Assembly: GCA_963842505.1 (NCBI GenBank)
Contig: CAWJGZ010000004.1
Coordinates: forward strand, 496,001-560,000
Length of the DNA stretch: 64,000 nucleotides
Origin: PALSA-129 sp963842505
Lineage (GTDB): Bacteria > Acidobacteriota > Terriglobia > Bryobacterales > Bryobacteraceae
Reading direction: 5' to 3'
Positions 9,138 through 17,256 of the stretch are shown in pieces. The position numbers and the translations under genes are program-made. Positions within the stretch are counted from its first letter, which is position 1. The number at the start of each line of letters is the position of its first letter. The notes below the pieces were generated by a model. It was not told the origin of the DNA. It worked only from the letters and a program-made list of their open reading frames with translations, and did not search any database.

Positions 9138-9270
9138 ACCGCGGAGACGCGGAGACGCAGAGAAACCTGAGCAATCGGGAAGTATGTTCGAGCCTTCTCT
9201 GCGACTGATACGCACTCCTCGGCATACTCGTTCCTCTCTCGTTTTCTCTGCGTCTCCGCGTCTCCGCGGT
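9138..9270. repeat. inverted-repeat element with 28-bp arms (CTCYGCG family)
   Basis: The arm at 9138-9165 (begins ACCGCGGAGACGCGGAGACG) is matched exactly by its reverse complement at 9243-9270, with a 77-base spacer. Each arm holds two direct GCGGAGAC units. Degenerate copies of the same CTCYGCGYCTC theme occur near 59420-59550 and 62727-62760, so this is a dispersed repeat family. No coding potential is convincing in the 283-base gap it occupies between the GT-C pair and ftsY. Confidence 0.75.
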
Positions 9271-9330
9271 ACACTCACAGCCCCGCGTTAAGCGATAACC
9301 GCTAGAGGGTGCTGCTAAAATGAAGAGAAA

Positions 9331-10281
9331 ATGATCCAAACTTTGTTTGGCTCCGCCGAGCCAGAGCCATCCCTGCTGGAAAAACTGAAGAGCGGTGTGC
9401 AAAAGACGCGCGCCGGCTTGGTAAACGCGCTGGAAGATGCGCTGCAAGGCGGGAAAGAGATTGATGCCGAACTGCTCGATGAACTGGAGTCCACGCTGAT
9501 CTCCGCCGACATCGGCGTGCCCACCACCGAGGAAATTCTGGAGCGCATCCGGCAGCGCGTGGAACGCCACCAACTCGCCGACGCGGCCGAATTGAAAGGC
9601 CTGATTCGGGAACAACTGCTGGAAATCCTGGCCGCCAGCGAGCGCGCGCCGGCGCATGTCGCCGAGCCGCCCGCGGTGATCCTGATGGTGGGTGTGAACG
9701 GATCGGGCAAGACCACCACCATCGGGAAGCTGGCGCAACGGTTCAGGAACGAGCACCGCTCCGTATTGTTGTGCGCCGCCAACACGTTTCGCGCGGCAGC
9801 CATCGACCAATTGGAAGTTTGGGCCGAACGCAGCGGGGCGCAACTGGTCCGGCAAAAACCGGGCAGCGACCCGAGCGCCGTGGTGTTCGACGCCGTGCAG
9901 GCCGCCAAGGCGCGCAAAGTCGATTGCGTGATCGTCGACACCGCCGGCCGGTTGCAGACCAAAGAGAACCTGATGGCCGAGTTGCACAAGATGACCCGCA
10001 CGGCGCGCAAGGTGATTCCGGATGCTCCGCACGAAGTGCTGCTGGTGCTGGACGCCACCACCGGGCAGAATGGGCTGGAACAGGCGCGCAAGTTTACGGA
10101 GACTTCGGGGGTGACGGGAATCGTGCTTACAAAACTGGACGGCACGGCTAAGGGCGGAATCGTGGTGGCGATCGCGCGCGAGCTCAACCTGCCCATCCGG
10201 TATGTGGGAGTCGGCGAAAAAGTGGACGACTTGCTGCCCTTCGACTCGGAAAAATTCATCGCATCGTTGTTTGAAAAATGA
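9331..10281 (+). CDS. ftsY: signal recognition particle receptor FtsY
   Basis: The SRP receptor GTPase, which docks ribosome-nascent chain-SRP complexes at the inner membrane. The 316-residue protein consists of the N and G domains only; the acidic A domain of the E. coli protein is absent, as in many bacteria. Visible GTPase motifs are GVNGSGKT (121-128), DTAGR, TKLDGTAKGG and the C-terminal GVGEKVDDLLPFDSEKF. The ATG at 9331 follows GAAGAG. Its last codons lie inside a 14-bp tandem repeat, and ribD begins 53 bases later on the same strand, so co-transcription is likely. Confidence 0.96.
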   Translation: MIQTLFGSAEPEPSLLEKLKSGVQKTRAGLVNALEDALQGGKEIDAELLDELESTLISADIGVPTTEEILERIRQRVERHQLADAAELKGLIREQLLEILAASERAPAHVAEPPAVILMVGVNGSGKTTTIGKLAQRFRNEHRSVLLCAANTFRAAAIDQLEVWAERSGAQLVRQKPGSDPSAVVFDAVQAAKARKVDCVIVDTAGRLQTKENLMAELHKMTRTARKVIPDAPHEVLLVLDATTGQNGLEQARKFTETSGVTGIVLTKLDGTAKGGIVVAIARELNLPIRYVGVGEKVDDLLPFDSEKFIASLFEK

Positions 10282-10313
10282 AGCCTGAAAAATGAAGCCT
10301 GAAAAATGAAGGC
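10272..10313 (+). repeat. 14-bp tandem repeat, three units, at the ftsY stop
   Basis: The unit TGAAAAATGAAGCC is present three times in a row (10272-10285, 10286-10299, 10300-10313, the last with one change). The ftsY stop codon lies in the first unit. Each unit carries an ATG followed soon by TGA, so the copies look like slippage products rather than coding sequence. Confidence 0.85.
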
Positions 10314-10334
10314 CGACAACGTGCGCCTCAAACC

Positions 10335-11444
10335 ATGAATTCCCCGTTCATGCGCGAAGCCTTGGACCTGGCCCGGCGCGGCAGGGCGTTGGCCAGCCCC
10401 AACCCCATGGTGGGCGCGGTGTTGGTCCGCGATGGCGAAGTGGTGGGCCGCGGGTTTCACACCTACGCCGGCGTCCAGCACGCCGAGGCCATCGCGCTGG
10501 CTCAGGCCGGCGAGCGAGCGCGCGGCGCCACGCTGTTCCTGAACCTGGAACCGTGCTCGCACCAGGGCCGCACGCCGCCCTGCGCCGACGCGCTCATCCG
10601 CGCGGGCGTGGCGAAAGTGGTCGCCCCGCTCGAAGATCCCAATCCGTTGGTGGCGGGCCAGGGCTTTCAAGAACTGCGCGAGCACGGCGTCGAAGTCGAG
10701 TTGGCCGCCGAGTTCGCCGCGGAGGCTTCCAAGCTGAATGAGCCGTTTCTGCACTTCATGCGCACCGGCCGGCCCCTGGTCACGCTCAAAGCCGCCATCA
10801 CGCTGGACGGAAAGATTTCGGCGCCCGATGACAACCAGGGCTGGATCACCACCGAGCGGGCACGCGCTCACGTTCAGGAACTGCGCCACGATCACGACGC
10901 CATCCTCACCGGCATTGGTACGCTGCTGGCCGATGATTGCTTGCTTACCGATCGCACCGGGCTGGCGCGCTCCCGCCCGCTGCTGCGCATGGTCATGGAT
11001 TCCCAGTTGCGCCTGCCGCTCGATTCGCGCATGGCCCGCGGCGCCGCCGGCGATCTGGTGGTGTTAACCACTTCGGCTTCCTCCGCTGGCCGCCGCAAGC
11101 TGCTGGAAGACCGCGGCATCGAAGTGCTGGTCTGCGACGGCCCCGGCGGGCGCGTCGATTTCCGCGGCGCCGTGGAATGGCTGGGCCGCCGGCGGTACCT
11201 GTCGCTGATGATCGAGGCCGGCAGCAAGATCAACTGGAGCGCGCTCGAATCGGGCTCCGTGGACCGCGTCTTTTTTTATTACGGCCCCAAGATTCTAGGC
11301 GGCCTGGAAGCTCTGCCGCTGGCCGGCGGAATCGGCAAGCGCCGGCTCAGCGACGCCATTGACGTTCATCAAATCACTATTCATCCCATCCCGCCGGATG
11401 AATTTGCCGTGGAAGGATACATCCATGTTCACCGGGATCATTGA
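10335..11444 (+). CDS. ribD: bifunctional riboflavin deaminase/reductase RibD
   Basis: Catalyses deamination and then reduction of the pyrimidine intermediate in riboflavin synthesis. The 369-residue protein has the cytidine-deaminase-like N-terminal domain (about 1-145) with zinc motif HAEAIAL and PCSHQGRTPPC, and a C-terminal reductase domain (about 148-365) starting VTLKAAITLDGKIS. The next gene, ribE, starts 20 bases before its stop, consistent with translational coupling. There is no room for an FMN riboswitch in the 53 bases upstream of ribD. Confidence 0.95.
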   Translation: MNSPFMREALDLARRGRALASPNPMVGAVLVRDGEVVGRGFHTYAGVQHAEAIALAQAGERARGATLFLNLEPCSHQGRTPPCADALIRAGVAKVVAPLEDPNPLVAGQGFQELREHGVEVELAAEFAAEASKLNEPFLHFMRTGRPLVTLKAAITLDGKISAPDDNQGWITTERARAHVQELRHDHDAILTGIGTLLADDCLLTDRTGLARSRPLLRMVMDSQLRLPLDSRMARGAAGDLVVLTTSASSAGRRKLLEDRGIEVLVCDGPGGRVDFRGAVEWLGRRRYLSLMIEAGSKINWSALESGSVDRVFFYYGPKILGGLEALPLAGGIGKRRLSDAIDVHQITIHPIPPDEFAVEGYIHVHRDH

Positions 11445-12066
11445 AGAACTGGGCACGCTCGAATCGGTCCAGACCCGCACTGCCGGCGCGCGGCTGAAGG
11501 TGGGCTGCTCCACCGTGCGCCAGGATATGACCGAGGGCGCCAGCATTGCCGTTAACGGCGTATGCCTCACGGCCGTGGATCTGGAACGGGACTGCTTCAG
11601 CGCCGACGTCGCGCCGGAGACCCTGCGACGCACCAACCTCGGCGGCCTGCGGGCCGGCTCGCGCGTGAATCTGGAACGTCCGATTTCCCCGAGCGGCCGC
11701 TTGAGCGGCCACATCGTGCAGGGGCACGTGGATGGCACCGGCGAGTTCCTGGCCCTGGAGTCGCTCGGCGACCAGAACTGGTGGCTGCGCATCCGCGTCC
11801 CCGCGGAACTGGACGCATTCCTGGTCTACAAAGGCTCTATCGCCATCGATGGCATCAGCCTGACCATCGCTTCGCTCGAATCCGATGTGCTTTCGGTGAC
11901 GATTATCCCGCACACGTTCCGGAACACCAGTCTGGGCGGCTATCGCGCCGGGGCGCGCGTCAACCTGGAGTGCGATATTCTGGCCAAATACGTAGAGAAG
12001 CTACTGCGCAAGCTGGATGTGAAGTCGCCGCTCACGGTCGAGAAACTGCGCGAAAACGGGTACTGA
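11425..12066 (+). CDS. ribE: riboflavin synthase alpha chain
   Basis: Dismutates two 6,7-dimethyl-8-ribityllumazine molecules to riboflavin. The 213-residue protein begins with the family signature MFTGIIEELG and shows two similar lumazine-binding halves, the second beginning near HIVQGHVDGTG, each with a GxISLT/AVNGVCLT-type strand. The ATG at 11425 has GGAAGGA upstream and lies inside the end of ribD. The ribB/ribA and ribH steps are not encoded in this window. Confidence 0.95.
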   Translation: MFTGIIEELGTLESVQTRTAGARLKVGCSTVRQDMTEGASIAVNGVCLTAVDLERDCFSADVAPETLRRTNLGGLRAGSRVNLERPISPSGRLSGHIVQGHVDGTGEFLALESLGDQNWWLRIRVPAELDAFLVYKGSIAIDGISLTIASLESDVLSVTIIPHTFRNTSLGGYRAGARVNLECDILAKYVEKLLRKLDVKSPLTVEKLRENGY

Positions 12067-12133
12067 GCCATCAATGGGCGCGGATGGACGCCCCTAGACG
12101 AAATTCTTCTCCATCCGGGCTATCGGCGGGGTT

Positions 12134-13087
12134 CTACGTCTTCAGCTCCGCCACAATTTCCGCGGCGATTTCGCGGGCCTTTTCCAGTTCGCCGGGGGCC
12201 AGGCTGATGGCGCCCACGCGCGCATGACCGCCGCCGCCGTAGCGTTCGCAGATGGTCGCCAGGTTGTGCGTGGGCGCTTGCGGCGCCCAGGGGTTCGAAC
12301 CCACCGAAATCTTCGTGCGGAAGCTGGAAGGACTGACCGACACGGTGTATAGCGAGGTGGGAAACAGGTAGTAGGGAATAAACTTGTTGTAGCCCTCCAC
12401 GTCGTAGCCCGCCAAATCGAAGAAGACCACCCCGTCGTCCTGCCGCGCGCGCCCTTGAATGATGTCCTTGATTTCCAGGTGGCGGCGGAAGAGCGGATGG
12501 TAGAGCGCCTGGATTTCCGGCTCCGCGATAATCTCCTCAAGCTGCAAATGCTGCATCCAGCCGATGACCTTGTGCACGATGCCGGAGCCTTTGGCGGCTT
12601 CGATCACCAGCGTCAGCTTCATGGCCGGCGCGCCCAGTTCGACGGCCGTCCGGGCGTCGGGATATTGCGCGCCGTCGATAATCAGCGACCACTTCACCAG
12701 CTCGTCGAGATCCGGCGCCCGGAACCCCCAGCGCTCGCGCGCCACCGTGTTGATGAACGAGGTGCAGGATTTGTAAGCTGGGTCGTACAACTTACGGCCG
12801 CTGGTGTCGCGGCGGAAGTGCTCGGCGTCTTCGGCCGTCAGGAATGCGCTCTGATGATGGTCGAACCACCACGTCAGCCGCGGATTGTTCGAATACTTGA
12901 AATCCACGATGGCGTTCTCGTCCCCGTCGAACAGCGCCGGGTCGAACAACTGGGAAGCCTTGTGGGCCATCCCCGTATATCGGAACTCCGCGCCCGGGTG
13001 TACTGCTCCCGCGATGAAGCGGCTGAAGTAGGCAGCGGAGGCTGCCCCGTCAAAACAATGGTCGTGGTACAACACTCGTTCCAACAT
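12134..13087 (-). CDS. DHH-family phosphoesterase
   Basis: A 317-residue member of the DHH superfamily, which holds RecJ-like exonucleases, oligoribonuclease/pAp phosphatases and c-di-AMP phosphodiesterases. Metal-binding motifs are in order: HDHCFDGAAS (9-18), IVDFKYS (about 60), FDHHQSAF (about 75, the DHH motif) and the C-terminal DHHA1-type glycine loop YGGGGHARVGA (about 285). Length fits a stand-alone DHH-DHHA1 enzyme without extra domains. The substrate is probably a short oligonucleotide or phosphorylated nucleotide. It is divergent from the dCMP deaminase gene and convergent with ribDE. Confidence 0.85.
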   Translation of the reverse strand: MLERVLYHDHCFDGAASAAYFSRFIAGAVHPGAEFRYTGMAHKASQLFDPALFDGDENAIVDFKYSNNPRLTWWFDHHQSAFLTAEDAEHFRRDTSGRKLYDPAYKSCTSFINTVARERWGFRAPDLDELVKWSLIIDGAQYPDARTAVELGAPAMKLTLVIEAAKGSGIVHKVIGWMQHLQLEEIIAEPEIQALYHPLFRRHLEIKDIIQGRARQDDGVVFFDLAGYDVEGYNKFIPYYLFPTSLYTVSVSPSSFRTKISVGSNPWAPQAPTHNLATICERYGGGGHARVGAISLAPGELEKAREIAAEIVAELKT

Positions 13088-13199
13088 TTAGATAGGAGGA
13101 AAACTTTTCAGCTTGCCTGAACTGCGAGCAAAATGCAAGTCTCCCGCGGTTGAAGTTTTCGCCGGGGCTGCCCCAGTCTGTTACATTTGATGAAACCCT

Positions 13200-13652
13200 A
13201 TGCGTACTATCCCCGGCTGGGACCAATATTATCTGGAGATTTGCAAGGTGGTTGCGGCGCGCAGCAAGGACCCCAACACGCAGATCGGCTGTGTGATCGT
13301 CGGGCCCAACCACGAAATCCGCTCCACCGGCTACAACTCGTTTCCCCGCGGCATCCGCGATGACGTGCCGGAACGGTTAGTGAGGCCCGCCAAGTATCTC
13401 TGGATCGAGCACGCCGAACGCAACGCCATCTGCAATGCGGCGCGCGCGGGAACCGCCACCGAAGGCTGCACCATCTACGTCGAAATCATGCCCTGCATGG
13501 ATTGCGCGCGCGCCGTGGTGCAGGCTGGCATCGTCCAGGTAATTGTCTCCGCCAGCCGCATGCGGGAATACTCCAGCGAATATTACAACGAGCATTTCGG
13601 CATGGTCGAAGTGCTGTTCCGGGAGGCCGGCGTAGTGGTGCGGCAGGTCTAG
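13200..13652 (+). CDS. deoxycytidylate (dCMP) deaminase family protein
   Basis: A 150-residue zinc deaminase. The zinc site is HAERNAIC (about 79) plus PCMDCARAV (about 99), and the N-terminal SKDPNTQIGCVIV is the usual start of ComEB/dCMP deaminase proteins. It would make dUMP for thymidylate synthesis. The ATG is at 13200. Its stop overlaps the end of a small zinc-ribbon gene on the other strand. Confidence 0.9.
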   Translation: MRTIPGWDQYYLEICKVVAARSKDPNTQIGCVIVGPNHEIRSTGYNSFPRGIRDDVPERLVRPAKYLWIEHAERNAICNAARAGTATEGCTIYVEIMPCMDCARAVVQAGIVQVIVSASRMREYSSEYYNEHFGMVEVLFREAGVVVRQV

Positions 13653-13876
13653 CGGATTTCGCCCTGGCCCGCCGGAGTGGTGGGATCCGAAGCGCTATTC
13701 TTGTCCTCGGCCGCCGGGGAGAGATAAGTATAGAAGCGATGCTGGCAGCTTCGGCAGCGATGCGGTGTGCGGTGGAACGCCAGCATCAGGGAATCCCAAG
13801 CTCCCCGTTGATGGGACCGGCGCACATCTCGGCCGCCGCAACGCGGGCAACGAAGGATGTTGTCAGCCGCTTTCAC
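13649..13876 (-). CDS. small zinc-ribbon protein
   Basis: A 75-residue protein with four cysteines in two pairs, CPRCGG (10-15) and CRSCQHRFY (about 41-49), which should bind one zinc ion as a ribbon. The stretch between is basic. The start is GTG 13876 behind GAAGGAAA. No enzyme motif is visible and I assign no function. The tail overlaps the dCMP deaminase stop by four bases in a convergent arrangement. Confidence 0.65.
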   Translation of the reverse strand: MKAADNILRCPRCGGRDVRRSHQRGAWDSLMLAFHRTPHRCRSCQHRFYTYLSPAAEDKNSASDPTTPAGQGEIR

Positions 13877-13995
13877 CGCTCAGTTTCCTTCAGCCGATCA
13901 TAACATCTTATGCGGCAAAATCAGCGCCCGTCAATGCCGCCAGGAAATCCCGCCGGACAAGCCGCGGATAACGGCCCGACGGCACACCTGGTACT

Positions 13996-14922
13996 TTAAT
14001 TCAGCAGCGCCGCGAGATCGCCCGGTTCGCCGAACTTCAGCCCCGTCAGCGTCGGGGCATTCGCCCGGAGCAGTCCGGTAAGCACTCCGCCGGCCCCTAT
14101 TTCAATGCACCGCTTCACGCCCTGAGCCGCCAGGTACTGGATGGTCTCGGCCCAGCGTACGGGATTTGGCACCTGTTGGTACAGGCCCGTTCGCGCTTCT
14201 TCGCAGGTGCGGATCGCGGCCGCCCGCCAGTTGTTTACCAGCGGACACTCCAGATCCCGGAATTCGGCGGCATTCAGATCGGCCAGAAGGCGTTCCTGCG
14301 CCGGCTTCATAAGCGCGCAGTGGAATGGCGCGCTCACCGGCAACGGAACCGCGCGGCGCGCCCCGGCGGCTTTAGCCAGTTCCATGGCGCGGCCAACCGC
14401 GGCGGCATGGCCGGCGATCACGACCTGCTCCGGCGAGTTCAGGTTCGCCGCGCTGACGATTTCCCCCTGTGCAGCTTCCGCCAGTATGGAATCCAGCTTG
14501 CCGGCCGGCAGCTTCAAAATGGCCGCCATCGCGCCCACGCCGGCGGGGACGGCGTCTTGCATGTAGCGCCCGCGATTGCGGACCAGCCGGACCGCATCGG
14601 CAAAACGCAGGCTTCCCGCCGCCACCAGGGCCGAATACTCGCCCAGGCTGTGGCCCGCCACGAAGTCCGGTGTGAGGCCGTTCTCGCGCAGCACCGCGTG
14701 CGCGGCGATGGAAACCGTCAGCAAGGCCGGCTGCGTGTTCTCGGTGAGCTTGAGTTGTTCTTCGGGCCCTTCGAAGCACAGGCGGGAGAGGGCAAAGCCG
14801 AGAGCGTCATCGGCCTCCTCAAAGATGCGGCGCGCGGCGGCGTGCGTATCGGCCAGAGCCTTTCCCATTCCTGCGAATTGGGATCCCTGACCCGGGAATA
14901 GAAATGCAGTTTTAGGTGTCAA
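13996..14922 (-). CDS. fabD: malonyl-CoA:ACP transacylase
   Basis: Transfers malonyl groups to acyl carrier protein to supply fatty acid synthesis. The 308-residue protein has the usual length, with FPGQGSQFAGMG at the N-terminus, the nucleophile serine in GHSLGEYSAL and the catalytic histidine in SAPFHCALM. I chose TTG 14922, which puts the first family motif at the expected distance. The open frame continues upstream to another TTG at 15018, adding a low-complexity Arg-rich leader that FabD proteins lack. No other fab genes are adjacent. The divergent M28 peptidase gene begins about 130 bases away. Confidence 0.9.
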   Translation of the reverse strand: MTPKTAFLFPGQGSQFAGMGKALADTHAAARRIFEEADDALGFALSRLCFEGPEEQLKLTENTQPALLTVSIAAHAVLRENGLTPDFVAGHSLGEYSALVAAGSLRFADAVRLVRNRGRYMQDAVPAGVGAMAAILKLPAGKLDSILAEAAQGEIVSAANLNSPEQVVIAGHAAAVGRAMELAKAAGARRAVPLPVSAPFHCALMKPAQERLLADLNAAEFRDLECPLVNNWRAAAIRTCEEARTGLYQQVPNPVRWAETIQYLAAQGVKRCIEIGAGGVLTGLLRANAPTLTGLKFGEPGDLAALLN

Positions 14923-15050
14923 AGAGGAATTATAACGGCTGGCGCGGCTACCTCGGCGACGGAAAGCTCCGCGCAGGGGTAACCTGCGCTTGAGCCGTTG
15001 CGCCGGAAAGATGTACAATCACCATGCTCCCATTCAACTTAAGAGGACCT

Positions 15051-17186
15051 ATGCGTCGAATCGTCATCAGTTGTTCGCTTGCGGCCGTGCTCGCGGTTGC
15101 CGTGCTGTCCAGCGTGCAGGCCCAGCAGTCTGCGTCACAGGCAAAGGCTAAGCCGGGGAAGTCCGGCGCGGCCAAAGCGGCCGCGCCCAGTTATGGAAAC
15201 GCGGATGCCATCACCGAGGACGAGTTGAAGGTATACGATTACTTCCTCGCCTCCGACCAATTGGAAGGCCGCTATTTCCCGTCGCGCGGGTATGACACCG
15301 CCGCGCTCTACGTGGCCAGCCACCTGGCTGAATGGGGCCTCAAGCCCGGCGGCTCGACCACCGGCACCAATGGCCCTCTACAGCCTTATTTCATGCCCAT
15401 TGAGATGGCCGCCAAGACGCTCGTGCCCGAGGAAAGCAAGGCATCCCTTACGGCGCCGGCAGCCGTCGGCGGACGCGGCGGATTTGGCGGCGGTGCGCCA
15501 GGTGGAGGAGCGCGTGGTGGACAAGGCGGCAACGCAGCGGCCGCGCCCACGACTACCAATTTCGAATATGGCAAGGAATGGACCGTGGGTGGCGGCGGAG
15601 GCGGTGGACGCGGCGGAGCTGCCGTGGAGCTTCTCGACGTTTCGGCCAATCTGGTTTTTGCCGGCAATGGCTACGTCATCAACAAGACCAACGTTAATCC
15701 ATACCAAGGCATTGATGTGCGCGGCAAGATCATCGTGGTTGCCGGCCTTCCGCCGGAGCTCGCGGCACAGCAGGGCGGCGCTGGCGGACGCGGACGCGGT
15801 GGCAGAGGCGGCGCGGATACTCCGGCCGCTGGAGCGGCAGCCGCCGGCGCCGGTGCGCAACCTCCCGATGCCTCCGCCCAACCCGCCGCGGCTGGCCGCG
15901 GTGGACGCGGCGGTGCAGCCGCCAATCCCCTGGGCGAAGCCTGCACGGACTTTTTGACTCCCGAACAATACGGCGCCAAGAACGGCGCTCTGGCCGTGGT
16001 GACGGTGGCCAACTTTACCCAGCTCGCCACCATGAGTAATCCCGGCGGCGGCGCCGGCCGTGGCGGCCGCGGTGGCGCCGCGCTCAATGGCCCTCCCTTC
16101 TCGCCCGTCAAGTTCCAGCAGACGCCGGCTTGCCCCGCCGTGCCTTCCGTGACCGCCGGCTTGGAACTCACCAACGCACTCTTCCAGGGTGAGCGCGTGA
16201 ACGGCTCGCAGGTTTTCTACGATACCGGCTCCAACACTAAGCTGGATTCGTTCGCTCTCAATGCCGCCAAAAAGCTCAACCTCCATGTCGCCATCCACAC
16301 CGAACTGGGCCACGCCGAAAACGTTATCGGCATCCTCGAAGGCAGCGACCCCGTACTCAAGAACGAATTCGTGGTGATGAGCGTGCACCTCGATCACATT
16401 GGCCTCAGCGCGCCGCAACCCGACGGCCACACTGTCAACAACGGCGCCGATGACGACGGTTCCGGTTCCACCGGCCTGCTCGGCGTGGCCCACGCCTACG
16501 CCGAGGGAGCGGCCAAGGGCATGCGGCCCAAACGCTCCATCATTTTCCTGTGGAATGGCGGCGAAGAACGAGGTCTGTGGGGATCGCAGTATTTCACCCA
16601 GTTTCCGCCCATCGACCTTAGCAAGGTGGTCGCGGATCTCAACATGGACATGATCGGACGCACCAAGAATCCGAATTCCGTGGACACCAACGCGCAGCAC
16701 TTCCTGGTGGATCCAGGCGAGGTGTTGGTGGTCGGGCCCAACATCTCGAGCGATGACCTGGAAAAGACCATTGAAGACACCAATGCCAACTGTCAGAAGC
16801 TCAAGATCAATCACTTCTACGATGTGACCGCCCCGGATGCCGCCCACGACAACCTCGGGCCGGCGCCCAACGGCCAGCGCATCTTCTACCGCAGCGATCA
16901 TTACAATTTCGCCAAGATGGGAATCCCCATCGCGTTCTTCACCATCGGCTTGCACGTCGATTATCACCGCCCCACCGACACGCCGGAAAAGATCGACTAC
17001 AAAGAAATCCAGTTGATTTCGAAGACCGTGGCAGCCGTCGGCTGGCAGCTCGCCAACGATCCCGGCCGTCCCAAGCTGAAGGCCAACCTTCCGGATCAGT
17101 TGATCAAAGATATGGACGCGGCGAAGAAAGCCGGCTGGGGCAAGATCACGCCGGTGCTGCCGCCGCTCCCCGGCGAGCCCTACTAA
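15051..17186 (+). CDS. secreted M28-family metallopeptidase with Gly/Arg-rich insertions
   Basis: A 711-residue exported peptidase. The ATG at 15051 follows AAGAGGA and encodes a classical signal peptide ending near VQAQQ. The catalytic domain (about 430-660) has the M28 zinc motifs in order: SVHLDHIG, NNGADDDGSGS, NGGEERGLWGS, LNMDMIGR and HVDYHRPTDTPEK. M28 enzymes are di-zinc aminopeptidases or carboxypeptidases. The preceding PA-like region (about 130-360) is interrupted by four Gly/Arg-rich low-complexity stretches (about 140-161, 180-190, 242-291, 332-347), which probably form flexible surface loops. pepD follows on the same strand after 70 bases. Confidence 0.9.
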   Translation: MRRIVISCSLAAVLAVAVLSSVQAQQSASQAKAKPGKSGAAKAAAPSYGNADAITEDELKVYDYFLASDQLEGRYFPSRGYDTAALYVASHLAEWGLKPGGSTTGTNGPLQPYFMPIEMAAKTLVPEESKASLTAPAAVGGRGGFGGGAPGGGARGGQGGNAAAAPTTTNFEYGKEWTVGGGGGGGRGGAAVELLDVSANLVFAGNGYVINKTNVNPYQGIDVRGKIIVVAGLPPELAAQQGGAGGRGRGGRGGADTPAAGAAAAGAGAQPPDASAQPAAAGRGGRGGAAANPLGEACTDFLTPEQYGAKNGALAVVTVANFTQLATMSNPGGGAGRGGRGGAALNGPPFSPVKFQQTPACPAVPSVTAGLELTNALFQGERVNGSQVFYDTGSNTKLDSFALNAAKKLNLHVAIHTELGHAENVIGILEGSDPVLKNEFVVMSVHLDHIGLSAPQPDGHTVNNGADDDGSGSTGLLGVAHAYAEGAAKGMRPKRSIIFLWNGGEERGLWGSQYFTQFPPIDLSKVVADLNMDMIGRTKNPNSVDTNAQHFLVDPGEVLVVGPNISSDDLEKTIEDTNANCQKLKINHFYDVTAPDAAHDNLGPAPNGQRIFYRSDHYNFAKMGIPIAFFTIGLHVDYHRPTDTPEKIDYKEIQLISKTVAAVGWQLANDPGRPKLKANLPDQLIKDMDAAKKAGWGKITPVLPPLPGEPY

Positions 17187-17256
17187 ATAGTCCTCGGCCG
17201 GACACACACCGCTTTGCGCCAGCCAAACCCGCCGCCGCGCGATACACTGTCAGTCT

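Noticed and set aside
10282..10334. FMN riboswitch before ribD
   Set aside because: Only 53 bases lie between ftsY and ribD and they are filled by a tandem repeat; there is no room for the conserved RFN element.
9315..10895. 526-codon open frame antisense to ftsY and ribD
   Set aside because: Spans two well-supported sense genes and reads as Ser/Arg-rich low-complexity sequence.
15378..17207. 609-codon open frame antisense to the M28 peptidase
   Set aside because: A mirror of GC-rich codon usage: no start signal, no recognisable domain, and the sense strand has a full catalytic motif set.
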